A stretch of 64,000 nt of DNA from Diphasiastrum complanatum. Taxonomy: Eukaryota; Streptophyta; Lycopodiopsida; Lycopodiales; Lycopodiaceae. The number at the start of each line of letters is the position of its first letter. Position 1 is the first letter of the stretch. Position numbers and translations under genes: made by a program. Under the pieces are notes generated by a model that was not told where the DNA came from, did not search any database, and saw only the letters and a list, made by a program, of their open reading frames with translations. The stretch lies in assembly GCA_029204225.1 (NCBI GenBank), contig CM055111.1:26817540-26881539 (forward strand), given 5' to 3'. Positions 21,631-33,192 of this stretch are shown piece after piece.

Positions 21631-22679
21631 CGTGACATGACAACAAATTTAGGATTAGTACAACTCGCGTTGTTTAAGTTAGCAAGCTACGATGGGCCTA
21701 GACTAGGTGTTACAAAGTCCGTTACTATATGCCTTTAGGCTTGTTTTTGTTTATGCCAATGAAAGGATGGGGTACCAAACCCATGATCTCGTCATTTCAC
21801 ATGTTTTTTTCTAGGGTCATATCCCTTACTATGGTAGGTTTGTATTCTACAATGTTGTTCTCCACCTCTGCATAAAATTATTTTTTGCTTTTTTGTATTA
21901 TGCAAGGAGCTGGGCAGAGGCCATTCCGGGGCCGAGCCTAAATTTTTTTGAAAAGCCGAACCGGGTTTTTCTCAAATCTTTTGAGAAAAATATAATTGCA
22001 ATAAAATGAAAATTTCTTTTCCTTTAAATTATAGAATTCAATAAGCAGAAATTAACATACCCATAAAGAGTCGTTAGAATGAGTAAAAACTTTGACGAAT
22101 TCATTAACTATATTATCAAATTAAGTGATACTCTTGCGTCACATCTCACATTCATTTTGGATAAGAGTAAAGAAAATATTAGCTCAACCTTTATGCAAGG
22201 GAATGATATTTTCCAGTAACCTTTTAGGGTGATTTGATTAGATTTTATAAATACTTTTTGCCTTTACAGGTTTGTTATAAATTCTTAAATAATCCTTAAG
22301 ACCAGTAGCGGTAACTCAATTTTTTTCTCCAATATGTAATGCATAGTTGATGCATTATTTGCCCATTTTTTAAACTGCTTAAAAAGCTAAATGGGTGACC
22401 CGCTGTTTTCAACATTGATTATGTTTTTCAGATGCAAATTTTGCTTCATAATGATGGTGTGAAAAAAGCTCAACTTCCAAAACATTGATTATGCTTTTTA
22501 AATGCATATTCTACTTCATAATGGTCATGTGAGAAAATAGCAACTATGCATTACACAATGGAATGAGCTAGGCATATGACATTCTGCCTAGCTCAGCCCC
22601 TCCCGCCTCACCTATGAATCTTTATCGGGCATAATGTCATCTACCTGGCTCATTCCATAATACATTAAGGTTTTGGGGA
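21631..22679. other. Non-coding stretch with imperfect repeats
   Basis: No gene. Around 22410-22530 two similar segments repeat (ACATTGATTATG.TTTT..., then CTTCATAATG), and the GCTTATTG/GCATTATG words recur again near 23270-23480, suggesting a diverged repeat spanning the GC-rich block to the right. Around 21905 and 22570 the words GAGCTGGGCAGAGG and GAGCTAGGCATATG are related. Confidence 0.4.
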
Positions 22680-23260
22680 GAGGGGGGGTGGGGTCACCCT
22701 TCGAGGGCATTCTGTCAAAGAAGGGCCTTCCGCCGAGGGCCGAGGCGGAAGGCCCTTCCTAGGGCAGAATAGCCGAGGAGGTGGCCTTTTGCGGCATGAA
22801 AAGTTTTTCTACTTTTTTTTTCCCGTAATTTTTTTTTACATGCACCTTCCTCATCCCGAAATGTGCATGCAAAAAATTTTAAGAAAAGAAAGGAGGTGCA
22901 CAAATTGTGTCCTGTGAGGCACCTTCTTTTTCTTCATGAAAAAAGCAAAAAAAGATTTTATGGGGGGGGGGATCATCCTCTGAGGCCTTTCTGCCGAGGA
23001 AGGGCCTTTGGCAGAGGGCGGTAGCTAGAGGCAAAAGGCCCTTCCCACGGTGGAACAACCGAGGAGGTGACCTTCCGTGGTTTGAAAACTTTTTTTACTT
23101 TTCTTTTGCAGTAAAATTTTTTTAACATGCACCTTCCACACGGAAGGCCATGTAAATTATTTTTACATGCACCTTCCGCATCTCATAAGGCGCATGTAAC
23201 AAAAATTGGAAAAAAAAAAGGAGACGCAAAAATTAAGTTTTTGTGAGGCACCTCCTTTTT
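22680..23260. repeat. Duplicated GC-rich foldback repeat
   Basis: Two direct, diverged units (about 22680-22930 and 22960-23230). Each has a GC-rich head, an AAAGTTTTT.(T)ACTTTT segment, and ACATGCACCTTCC. In unit 1 a perfect inverted repeat GAAGGGCCTTCCGCC / GGCGGAAGGCCCTTC brackets a nine-base loop (about 22721-22759). In unit 2 the arms have diverged (AAGGGCCTTTGGC / GCAAAAGGCCCTT). No coding frame is credible. Confidence 0.65.
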
Positions 23261-23907
23261 CTCACGTAATGGATATCTCATGCATATTATGCCCATTTTT
23301 AGATAAATTAAAAAGCAGAAAATATGTGTGTTATTTTCAAAGGCAGATTCTGCACTTCTTTAATCTGCCTATCTATGTCCGTCCGTACGAATTCCGTACG
23401 ACTGCCACATGGCACATTTGTGTTGGTTAGTCAAAGTCAAACCTGCCTATTATGCTTCGTAATGTGCTTCTGAAAAAATTTCAGGTATCCATTACGCAAT
23501 GGAAGAAGCCGGGCAAAGGCTATGGCTTCAGCCTCCCGTTATTGATGATGGTGCAAAGGATGATGTAGTTATACTAAATTAAGATCTGAACAAATATAGA
23601 TAGCATAGAACAAAAATACATGTATAGAATTCATAGATAAATATACATTGATATATGAAAATGCTGCTCCATTTTATGAATTTGGGAGCACAAAATACAT
23701 GTACTGATGCCCAACTTGGGCTTTCATTTATTGAATGAAAGAGTGTATACACAGATTTATACTAAAGTTTATTTGAAACTATTGTTCTCCCACAATGGTG
23801 ATTGTTGTAGGTAGATCTTTGCAGCACATTATTAGTTCCTGTCTTTTTCGCATCTGTGACATGACAAATATTAGTGAATGTGCAATTGTAAATGATGACA
23901 TTTTCTA
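23261..23907. other. Non-coding, unassigned
   Basis: Sequence between the foldback repeats and the gene candidate to the right. It contains TCCGTCCGTACGAATTCCGTACG near 23375-23400, with an inner palindromic GTACGAATTCCGTAC-like core, and otherwise nothing assignable. Confidence 0.4.
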
Positions 23908-25148
23908 TTATTTTGTTCTATTTTGAAATGGCAATAAACATAAAGTACTTACGAGTCTTCCGTTGATGATAAATCTGAAATATGTTGGTAGATTGGTTTG
24001 TAATAGCATGAGCTCTGTTCTGATAAAATCAAGCTTCCAATGCTCTTCCACCTCAACCATAGTCAAATATTCCTCATTGTAGATAATGCTTATCTCCATT
24101 CGGTTTGTGTGACCATTCAGTTCAAAGTCTTGATCTAGTGGTAGCCATGTACCTTCAATTTTCTTGTATCTCTGATAGCTAAATGTGAGACTGAGCATTT
24201 GCTTTTCGATATGATAACGAAAGATCATTGAAAACTTTTTAATCCTGCATTCTATGTTATTATTTGTTTTACTATCCCAGCCTTGATCCATGAGATCTGA
24301 CAAAGTCTCATCTGATAAATCCTTGCAAACAAATAAAGCTGTTGTCCTACGAACACTAGCACTCGAAAAAAAATCAACAAATATATGTAATGAGATAAAC
24401 CAACTCAGGTGAACAATTTTTGAGCCTGTGTTTATCTTCATAGCATTTCTAATATTAATGAGTAGCTTGCATCTCAACGATTCAGAAACAATGCTGTCAG
24501 GAGTAGGCCACTCATCACTTTGAAAACTAAACAATGGAATTGCTTCGAACTTGCCAAAACCTCCATCTGTTTGTGGCGTATATAAAGATTCATAAAAATA
24601 GATACCACAATCTGCAAGTTCCTTTGGACTTCTTCCTCTATATTGCAGCTTTCCAACATCAGAGTGAATCACGTCTAATAATCCTACAAGTGATTGTGTG
24701 GGCTCTCATTCACTTATGCATGATGGATATAAATCTGAAAGAAAAAAACAATGTTGAAGCATTCAAATCATTATCTGAAGAGCATCAATAAAGGAAATCG
24801 CCTATGATTGTTGTAGAGTGCATATGTTTTGATATACTTACAATTACATTTTTTATGATCATGAGAATTGATATCATGTACTTTGATTTGTAAATGCATA
24901 TATACATGTTGTACTAAGACTTCTGATATCGATTGACCTCCCGGGATAGTCTTCTCCAAAATTTTTGCTTTCCAATAAGATTTGTAAGTCATTTTTGCTC
25001 TTTTCTTTTGTCAAAAATTGCCCTTTGATGATGGATGCAGCAATACCCATGAATTCTTCGTATATTTTGTTGGCTTCCAGTTACCAGCTTCATCTTTCTC
25101 ATTGTAAAGAATCACGGACTCGATTGTAGATCTGGGTCTCCTTGCCAT
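23908..25148 (-). CDS. Unrecognised multi-exon gene candidate
   Basis: A 254-codon minus-strand frame (24672-23908) stands out from its AT-rich surroundings: mixed composition, hydrophobic and charged segments alternating, no repeats. It begins near IHSDVGKLQYRGRSPKELAD and ends YFRFIINGRLVSTLCLLPF. An acceptor (TTGTAG or the next AG) lies just upstream, and an upstream frame (24992-24850) ends at a GTAAGT donor (ORF text LEKTIPGGQSISEVLVQHVY); with the second AG the frames join in phase. Further upstream, a frame starting MARRPRSTIESVILYNEKDE at 25148 runs to about 25010 but changes frame before meeting the middle exon, so either an exon boundary was missed or the gene is broken. I do not recognise the family; no membrane span or catalytic motif is evident. 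The 3' end may also continue in exons not found. Confidence 0.4.
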
Positions 25149-25419
25149 TGCTATTTTCAAAGCTTGGGCGCCAAAAATCTCTTTGATATGATATTTAATT
25201 TCAATTTTTCATATCACATTTAATCTAATGTGAATGCCAACATAGTCACAGTTACTGCGTATACCATATTTTATGTAACTATACATACTATATTTCTATA
25301 ACTGTAACTAGTATAGTTAGAAAAATTCATTATACTAACCAACATAGTCAAGTAAATTTAACTTGAGGTATTGACGTCTGGCAGATTAGCAAGTGTCGGG
25401 CAGGAAGAAGAAACCTTTT

Positions 25420-26190
25420 TTGATAAGACTATTTTTGCTTTTTACAACTCCTTGATCCGAGGTCAAATAAAAATGGTATGGGGGTTTGAAGTTCTTGAAT
25501 ATTGAGATGACCATGGTGAACAAAATGCCCTAACAGCCAACTAGGATAGCACGCCGGCGTGCTATCCCAGTTGGCTGCTAGGTCAAAATTTTACATTCTA
25601 TTTTTCATTGTTCCATCACATTCTACTCTTTGAAAGGACCATTTTTGCTTTTTACAGCTCCTCGATCCGAGTTCAAATAAGAAAGATATGGGGGTTTGAA
25701 GTTCTGGAACATAGGGATGGCCTGCCAGGAAAAAAATGCCCTAGCAACCAACTGGGATAGCACACCGGTGTGCTATCCTGGTTGGCTGCTAGGGCATTGT
25801 TTTCCTAGCAGCCAACTAAGATAGCAGGCCGGCATGCTATCCCAGTTGGTTGCTAGGGCATTTTTTGCCATGGTCATCCCTATGTTCCAAACCTTCAAAC
25901 CCCCATATCTTTCTTATTTGAACTCGGATCGAGGAGCTGTAAAAAGCAAAAATGGTCCTTTAGAGAAGTAGGACATGATGGAACAATCAAAAAATATAAT
26001 GTAAAATATTGCCCTAGAAGCTAATTGGGATAGCAGATTGGCGTGCTATCCTAGTTGGCGGCTGCTAGGGCATTTTTTTGCAATGGCAATCTCAATATTC
26101 TTGAACATCAAACCCCCACAACTTTCTCATTTGAGCTGAGATCAAGGAGCTGTAAAAAGAAAAAATGATCATTTTGATGAGTAGAACATG
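25420..26190. repeat. Nested palindrome cluster (GATAGCAC family)
   Basis: About 770 bp symmetric around 25803. Two units in direct order on the left (starting near 25428 and 25637, ...GCTTTTTACA.CTCC.TGATCCGAG...ATGGGGGTTTGAAG) are followed by two in inverted order on the right (near 25890-25960 and 26100-26160). Within it lie at least four smaller palindromes of 50-58 bp centred at about 25555, 25766, 25830 and 26039; each has outer arms CCTAGCAGCCAACT.GGATA and a core such as GCACGCC/GGCGTGC or GCACACC/GGTGTGC. No coding frame. It looks like a foldback-type element or transposon end. Confidence 0.75.
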
Positions 26191-26440
26191 ATACTATTAT
26201 AATATATATGACATAATTTTTTTTACTAGCAGTCAACTGAGGTAGCATGCCAACGTGCTACCTCTATTGGTTGCTACACTTGGGCTTTTCTAAAATGTAA
26301 GGTCTAAAAATGGAGAAGCCTCTAAATTTTCTCGTGGCATAAATTTAATGGCACACCGTGTGCCATGAAAATACACAAGCCAAAAAACACCAAAAACTCA
26401 TAAAACTCGCAATTGATTTACTCGCAGATTGTCAAAAGCC
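26086..26440. repeat. Left arm of a 14-kb-spaced inverted repeat
   Basis: This 355-bp segment is found in inverted form at 40160-40515, close to 90% alike by eye. It includes a fifth core palindrome (GGTAGCATGCC / AACGTGCTACC, centre about 26251) and a short perfect palindrome GGCACACCGTGTGCC at 26350-26364. Similarity stops at GATTGTCAAAA on the inner side in both copies. It overlaps the palindrome cluster on its left. Confidence 0.75.
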
Positions 26441-27640
26441 ATAAAACACCTTATAAAGCTTTTACTGAAAAAAAACCTAATATTACTCACTTGAGAGTAC
26501 TTTTTTTTTATGCTTATGCTCATATTTCTGATGAGAAACGAAGAAAACTTGATGAAAAAGTTGTCAAATATATAAGTTTCTTGGACATGAAAATGTATGA
26601 CATAAATGCATAGAAGCTTATGATCTCTTTGATGCTAGTTTTGATGACATGGCTCAAGGTGAACAAACTAGAGTTATTAATGAACCTTTTGATGATGGAA
26701 TGAAAGTACAGGTCAAGAAGAAATTGGATTTGGATGGTGAAAATCCAATAGACAAAGACAAGTTTGATGTTGAAACTCCAATGTGAGTAAGTTCTTGTGA
26801 GTAACATGTGATGCTAAGAAAGGAGATGCTCCCGAATCTAGTGACAATAGGATTGTGTCCTCAAAAAAATTTACTTGAAAGTCCTCATAGGCAGTATGGA
26901 GGGCTTACAAGGCTGTGATGTTCAAGAAAACATCATGTGAGAGTGACCTTCTCACAGTCCTGTAGAAGGGAGCACTAGGAATACATTAGATGAAATGACA
27001 ATATGAAAGTAATTGTACAAACATTGTGTACCTCATATTGTCAAATAAATGTAGAAGTGAACACATTACGGAATAAATTACAGAACAATAAGCGAAAAAA
27101 GAGTTATGTTAAAAGGTATTGACGAGCTTTCATCAAGTGGAGGTCAACGAAAAAGAAAAATTGGGCTTTCAAGTAAGATTTTGTTTTAAACTATTCATGT
27201 GTTTTGTTTCATTTGGCACATCATTGCTTGTGAATTGATTTTTCTAAATCTTATTTTTATTTTGCAGATCAGCATTAGTCACCCATGAAAATCTGAAAGA
27301 CAAGAACATGATTGGAAAATCTTTGAGTGCAGTACTTAAAACTCTACTAGGAAATCAACGATTCTTGAATCAAGTCCAAGTCGATAGTCAAAGATGTTTT
27401 GTAAGTATTGCATGCACACTAATCATGAGATCTAGGATTGCAAGGTACTCATTGCAAAAAATGCCAGTAAGCAACTTGATCAACAAGCAAATGCAGTCAC
27501 AGCACCTCCTAACATAGACATGGACGAAGGAACATTTATGTTCAAAGACTGAAAAACACTATCAGATAATTCTTGGTTTTTGGATTTTGGAGCTATTCAA
27601 CACTTTCACTCCTATACGCATTATAGTACAAAGAAGTACG
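26441..27640 (+). mobile_element. Ty1/copia scraps (integrase end; zinc knuckle and protease)
   Basis: Plus-strand fossil pieces. Near 26440-26640 the integrase C-terminal region is recognisable (KTPYKAFTEKKPNITHLRV, DEKRRKLDEKV). At 27390-27600 come a zinc-knuckle-like segment and a protease-like segment (SDNSWFLDFGAIQHF). The two may be from different copies. Between them (26900-27280) nothing is assignable. Broken and partial. Confidence 0.6.
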
Positions 27641-29800
27641 TTCATCTTGGCGACAATAGTACTCACACTATCCTGAAGTGTTTAACTCTTTCAAGAAGTT
27701 CGTGGCATTTGCAGAGAGACACACCTCGAAGAAGATACAGACCATCAGGTCTGACAATGGAGGTGAGTACTAGAGCAAGGAGTTTTCAAGCTTCTACCAA
27801 GAACAAGGAATAGAGCATCAATTCACTCCTGCATACAAACCCGAATATAATGGTGTCGCAGAAAGAAAAAACATGACACTAGTCGAAGGAGCCAGATGCA
27901 TGATGGCACAAGCTCAGTTGTCGAGTCAATTTTGGGCTGAGGCAATAGCTATAGTAGTACACTGCAAAACAGATCAACCACGACAACCCTTGGAAAACAA
28001 GACACCATACGAAATGTGGACAAGTAAAAGCCTGATCTGTCATACGTATGTGTATTCATATGTGCAGCAGCGTACAAGCACATACCAAAAGAAAACAGAA
28101 ATAAGCTCTACGAAAAGTCAGAGCAAACAGTCATGGTCAATACTCGAATGGATCACAAGTGTATAGACTCTACAACCCAACCACGAAGAAAGTTGTGTCA
28201 AGTAGAGATGTGAAATTCGACAAATTCATATGTCTTGGATTGAAAGAAGAAAGAGGCCATGAGATCTTCACACTAATGCTAGTTCAAGAGGAAGATCGAG
28301 GAAAAACGGCAAATCAGAATATCGAGCCCCAGACTCCAGAGCAGGAAGCTGAAGATCAACCTGACGAAGAAGAAACGAACCAACAATGACAAATAGAACC
28401 AAGAAGGCCAAGAAGACAAAGAAGATCTCCAGATTGATACAATGAAAATCTCTTCAATGGAGCGAAGATACAAAGTTCAAATTCTGCAGCTTCACTGAAC
28501 CGACAACATATCAAAAAGCTATCCAAAGTCTAGAGGGAGAATTCTGGAAGCAAGCAATGTTAGAGGAGATTGAATCAATAAGGCAAAATGAGGCATGGAC
28601 ACTAGATCCACTGTCCAAAGATAAAAAGATCGTCAACTGCAAATGGGCCTACAAAAGAAAAATCAAATCAGATGGGACTGTCGTTACAAAGCAAGACTTG
28701 TTGCCAAGGGCTACACACAAAGATACGGTATTGACTACTTTGATACCTACTCACCAATGGTGAAAATGACAAGCATTCGATTGCTCCTTGCATACACAAC
28801 ACAATATAATCTGGAGATACACCAGATTGATGTGAAAACAGCCTTTCTCCATGGAGATCTAGAGGAAAAAATCTTCATGAGGCAGCTTGAAGGATTCGAA
28901 GACCTCGACAATCGACAATATGTCAGTTGGTTGCATCGATGCATTTATGGTCTAAAGCAGGCGTCCCGAGCTTGGTACAAGAAGCTCGACAATCTTTTGA
29001 AGTCTCTAGACTTCGCTCCTACACAACCAGATTGCAATGTCTATATAAAAAAAGTAGGAAGAAGTTTTGTAATTCTAACTATTTTTGTAGATGACTCCCT
29101 GATGATAGGAAACTCTTTGATGCTAATCAAAGAAATGAAGAGTCAAATATCTGCCAGTTATGAAATCACAGATCTGGGAGAGGCAACAAGATGTCTTGCA
29201 CTAGACATTAGAAGAGATTGAATCAGAGGAGTAATGCATCTGAGTCAATCAAAATATGCCGAAAAGGTGCTGAAGCAGTATCAAATGTTGGACTACAAAG
29301 TAAAAGCCACACCAATGATAGTTGGAGCCAGACTGACAAAGAAGGACAGTCTGAATACTGATGAGGAGAGATAGAAGATAGAAGATATACCATATCAAAA
29401 CTTGATCGGTAGTTTGATGTAACTCACAATCTGCACCAACAGAGAGAACAATGCACAATGATGATGGATTCTTAGAGTGCCATATATCTGTCCCAGGATC
29501 TTGTCTTTCATTCAAAGACATATTCGAGACCTGATCTTGAAAGGAGAGCTGAAAGTCCAATACATAAAATCTGAAGACGTGGTTGCAGATTTGCTCACGA
29601 AGCCGCTCGACAAAGGAATGCAATGGGACTGAAAATACACCAAAGTTGCAAGGTTCAAGAGGGAGTGTCAAAAGTGGTGAACTCCTGCAACTTTGCCATA
29701 GAGATCCTGAAAGACAAAGATGTCTCGAAGGATGAAAAGATCTCGAAGGCTGAACCGAATATCGAACCAAAGGCCGAAGAAAAAGTGGTCGACGTTTGTC
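27641..29800 (+). mobile_element. Ty1/copia fragment: integrase to RNase H with start of 3' LTR
   Basis: Plus-strand fossil of the same family as the long element at 59397-64000, with closely similar text throughout. Parts seen are integrase (around 27680-28160), the Glu/Gln-rich linker (28260-28400), RT (28557-29221: QIDVKTAFLHGDLEEKIFMR, CIYGLKQASRAWYKKLDNLL, ILTIFVDDSLMIGNS), a piece of RNase H, the purine tract AAGAGGGAG, and the first part of the 3' LTR from 29666 (TG..AAA.TGGT.AACTCC). Partial and broken, with multiple disruptions; the LTR passes into another copia copy near 29800. Confidence 0.88.
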
Positions 29801-32800
29801 CTTGTGCATGTAGAAAATCAAACTAGCAAAAGAATCAAAACATTGAGGTCCGACAATGGAGGAGAATACATCTCCACCGAATTTAAGGAGTACTACCTTA
29901 AGAACGACATTGAGCAACAATACATTACCTCCTATTTTCCTCAGTAAAATGGTCTTGCTGAGAGAAACTTAACAAATCTTTAGTCGAATCATCAAAGTTT
30001 ATGCTTGCACATGAGACACTTTTGAAGTCCTTATGGGCAGAAGTTGTTTCAACAACAACCTATATTCAGAACGAATGTCCTACTAAAGGTCTCTTAGCCA
30101 AAATGCCATACGAAGTTTGGATAGGTACCAAACCTTCTTTATCAAACTTACGAGTTTCTGGATGCAGCTTATGTGCAGATTCCTCGTGATCTCAGGAAGA
30201 AGCGTGACTTCCAGAGTATCAAATGTATTTTCATTAGCTACACTACTTCGGACCAAGCTTACAAGTTGTTTGATCCTATCGAGTCGAAGATATTCACTAG
30301 CCGGGATGTCATCTTCATCGAAGGTCAGTTCATCAACCTCAAGGAAAAAGGCAAAGCCCATGTAGCTGATTTGTCCGACTCTTCCGACATATGGAACTTT
30401 CCAGTTCCTCAGTCGACTATTTCTATCGAAGGTCCAAGCTCGTCTACTCTCGATGAATATCATATCAATGAAGAACCCGAAGATGATGATGTTGCAGCTC
30501 AGCAACTACAACATAATGAAAATGATCAACTTCTTCTATCACCCAGAAGAGCGACAAGAGTTAGCAGACCACCTATCAGGTATATTGACGAGTTTGCAAC
30601 CTACCTTGTTCATGAGCCGACAACTATCAAAGAGGCACTCAGTCAATCCGATTCCGATCTTTGGAAAGAAGCTATGGATAAAGAGTATTCATCTCTTATG
30701 AAGAACCAGACGTGGATGATTGTCGAATTACGTGCTAGCAGAAACGTAGTTGATTGCAAATGGATTTTCAAAATCAAGCACAAAGCATATGGAAGCATTG
30801 ACAGAATAAAAGTTCGACTTGTTGCCAAGGGATTTTCTTAGGTACACAACATTGATTACACTGAGACCTTCAGTCCAGTACTTGAGCATTTTGCTATTCG
30901 AATTTTATTATCATTTGCTGCTGCAACAGATTTGGAAATACATTAGATGGATGTATAGACAACATATCTCAATGGAGTTATCGAAGAGGACATTTACATG
31001 GTACAACCTAAAGGTTATATTATCGAAGGTAAACACAATCATGTGTGTAAACTCCATAAAGCACTTTATGGCTTGAAGCAATCTGCTCGAGCAAGGTTTC
31101 AAAGTATCAATACTTTTCTTATTGATATAGCTACACACCAAGCTCTTCAGATTCCAATGTTTACTTCAAGACAATGCAGCAGTCTTTTGTCATTATCACT
31201 TTGTATGTGGACGACACACTGCTTTTCAACAACAATATCGATTTGATAAAAGAAGCTAAGACAATGCTATGTTTCGAATTCGACATGACCGATCTGGGCA
31301 AGCTCATTTTTGCCTTGGTATTCAAATCCAAAGAGACAAAAATCAAAAGTTGATTTACATTACTCAATAGAGGTACATCTACAATATGTTAGTTAGATAT
31401 AATCTGCTATTTGCAAGTTGGCTCTCTCACCGATGGAACCAGGTCTCAAATTGTCGAAGGACCAATGTCCCCGAACAATCGAAGAGAAGGAGCAGATGCA
31501 TGAATATCCTTATCATTCAATAATAGGATCTCTTATGTATGCCATGATCTATACCAGATTAGACATTGCTTTTGCAATAAGCTCCCTAAGTCAATTTATG
31601 ACTAACTCTGGTATAACACATTGCAAAGATTATCAGAGTTATAAGATATTTTCAAGCTACTATGGACTTTTGCATTTGTTATGGAGCAGTCGACAACGAC
31701 AAACTCAATTTACTCAGTGGTTTCATAGATGCAAGTTGGGCAGGAGATGTAGACACTCGTAAATCCACTTCTAGATCTACATTCTTCCTCAACAATGGTC
31801 CTATTTCATGAAATAGTCGCAATCAATCATCGATAGCTCTATCTTCCACTGAGTTAGAGTATATCGCAGCCTCGCAAGCTACAAAGGAAGCAATTTGGTT
31901 GAGGAACTTACTCTCAGATATCGGTCTAAATCAACATGCTCCGATGATTTTATTGTGTGATAATCAAAGTGTCATTGTCTTATTCCAGGAGTTTGCACAT
32001 TGAAATCAAGTATTACTACGCCATAAACAAATTTCTCAACAAAGAGGCTAACTTGTAGTACTGTCGAACACAAGATATGATAGCATATATTTTTACTAAG
32101 GCATTAAGCTTGGATGCTCACAGAAAGTTTTGTGCAGAACTAAGTTTGAAGGTCAAGGCATTCATGGATTCAGATTAAGGGGGAGTGTTGGATTCTTCTC
32201 CTACTAATCGACTAATCGAATTTTAATCTTCATCCAACTTCTTCATCCAGACCTGCAGTTTCTTCATGTTTCTACACAACTACTTGGAAATGGCTCATAG
32301 GTGGCTCCAACGTTTATTAACATCATTGACAAACTTCGAAGACTTCGGAGACTTCGACCAGTTTGGTAACTGCAGCCACTTCGGCCACTTCAGTGACACT
32401 TTGGAGACTTCAGCCACTTCGGCCATGCTAATTGATTGACAATTAACGTTCCACTCGTCTTGAAGCTAAAGACTTGCCCTAATCTTATAGCAATTAAATT
32501 TCCAGGAATTACCAACTGGATGGATGCTAGCTCACTATGGCCCACTGGCCATTATTATTTATGACCTAATTAGTTGTCCTACTGATTAGATGTTGCTGCA
32601 TTTGCTTAGTATAAATAGCTGCTCATACTTCTACATTTTATATGCATTGAAGCAAGAAGAATAGTTAGCGTTGTCTCTCAAACCTGCGAGCTTGAACACT
32701 CTGCATTCTAGCTCAGTTTCTTAGAGTTGATTAGAAATTGCTATTGCACTTACTACTACTTATCAATAGTTGCACTTAATTCAGACTTATGTTTATTCAT

Positions 32801-33192
32801 TCAGAGATAGCTTAGAGTACGCGGCTTCGATCCACAACTTGTTGTACTCATTTACATCTATTTCGTTTTCATACTGAATCAATTTATCTTTTATTGCATT
32901 CAGATTCGTATCTAAATGTATGCGTTTCTATAGTTTATCGCGACTGATTATTTGTTTGATAATTCAATGCTTTAATGTTTGGCTACATAATCACTATAGT
33001 ACTAATGATTTCAATAAGATCGAACGTGATTTCTATCACTATTGATTTGTTCGAAATTGATAGTCGTAGTCATGCATAGAGAAAGAAAAAGATAGTTTAT
33101 TCCACAACGCATGATAAGTTTTAATTCTTGTCATTTGAATTTTTTTTATTCAAAATTTATTCGACCTATCTTTTCATCATCTCTTTCCAACA
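29801..33192 (+). mobile_element. Ty1/copia fragment: integrase to RNase H with complete 3' LTR
   Basis: Plus-strand fossil. Parts seen are integrase (IKTLRSDNGGEYISTEFKEY near 29850), the linker, RT (DLWKEAMDKEYSSLMKNQTW near 30650; DCKWIFKIKHKA, KVRLVAKGFS; CKLHKALYGLKQSAR near 31050), RNase H (STELEYIAASQATKEAIWLR near 31850), a purine tract AAGGGGGAG and the 3' LTR at 32186-33192 (1007 bp, TGTTGG...CCAACA, TATAAATA at 32610-32617). The LTR's last third resembles the copia LTR at 10701-11838, so the families are related. Partial and broken. Confidence 0.88.
32186..33192 (+). repeat. 3' LTR of the preceding copia element
   Basis: The edges form the inverted repeat TGTTGG/CCAACA. A candidate TATAAATA lies about 425 bp in. 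The 5' partner LTR is not in the window, so LTR-based dating is not possible. Confidence 0.8.

Noticed and set aside
29249-29920. Minus-strand frame of 223 residues
   Set aside because: Antisense to the copia RT end, LTR and following integrase; composition is that of reversed retroelement DNA.
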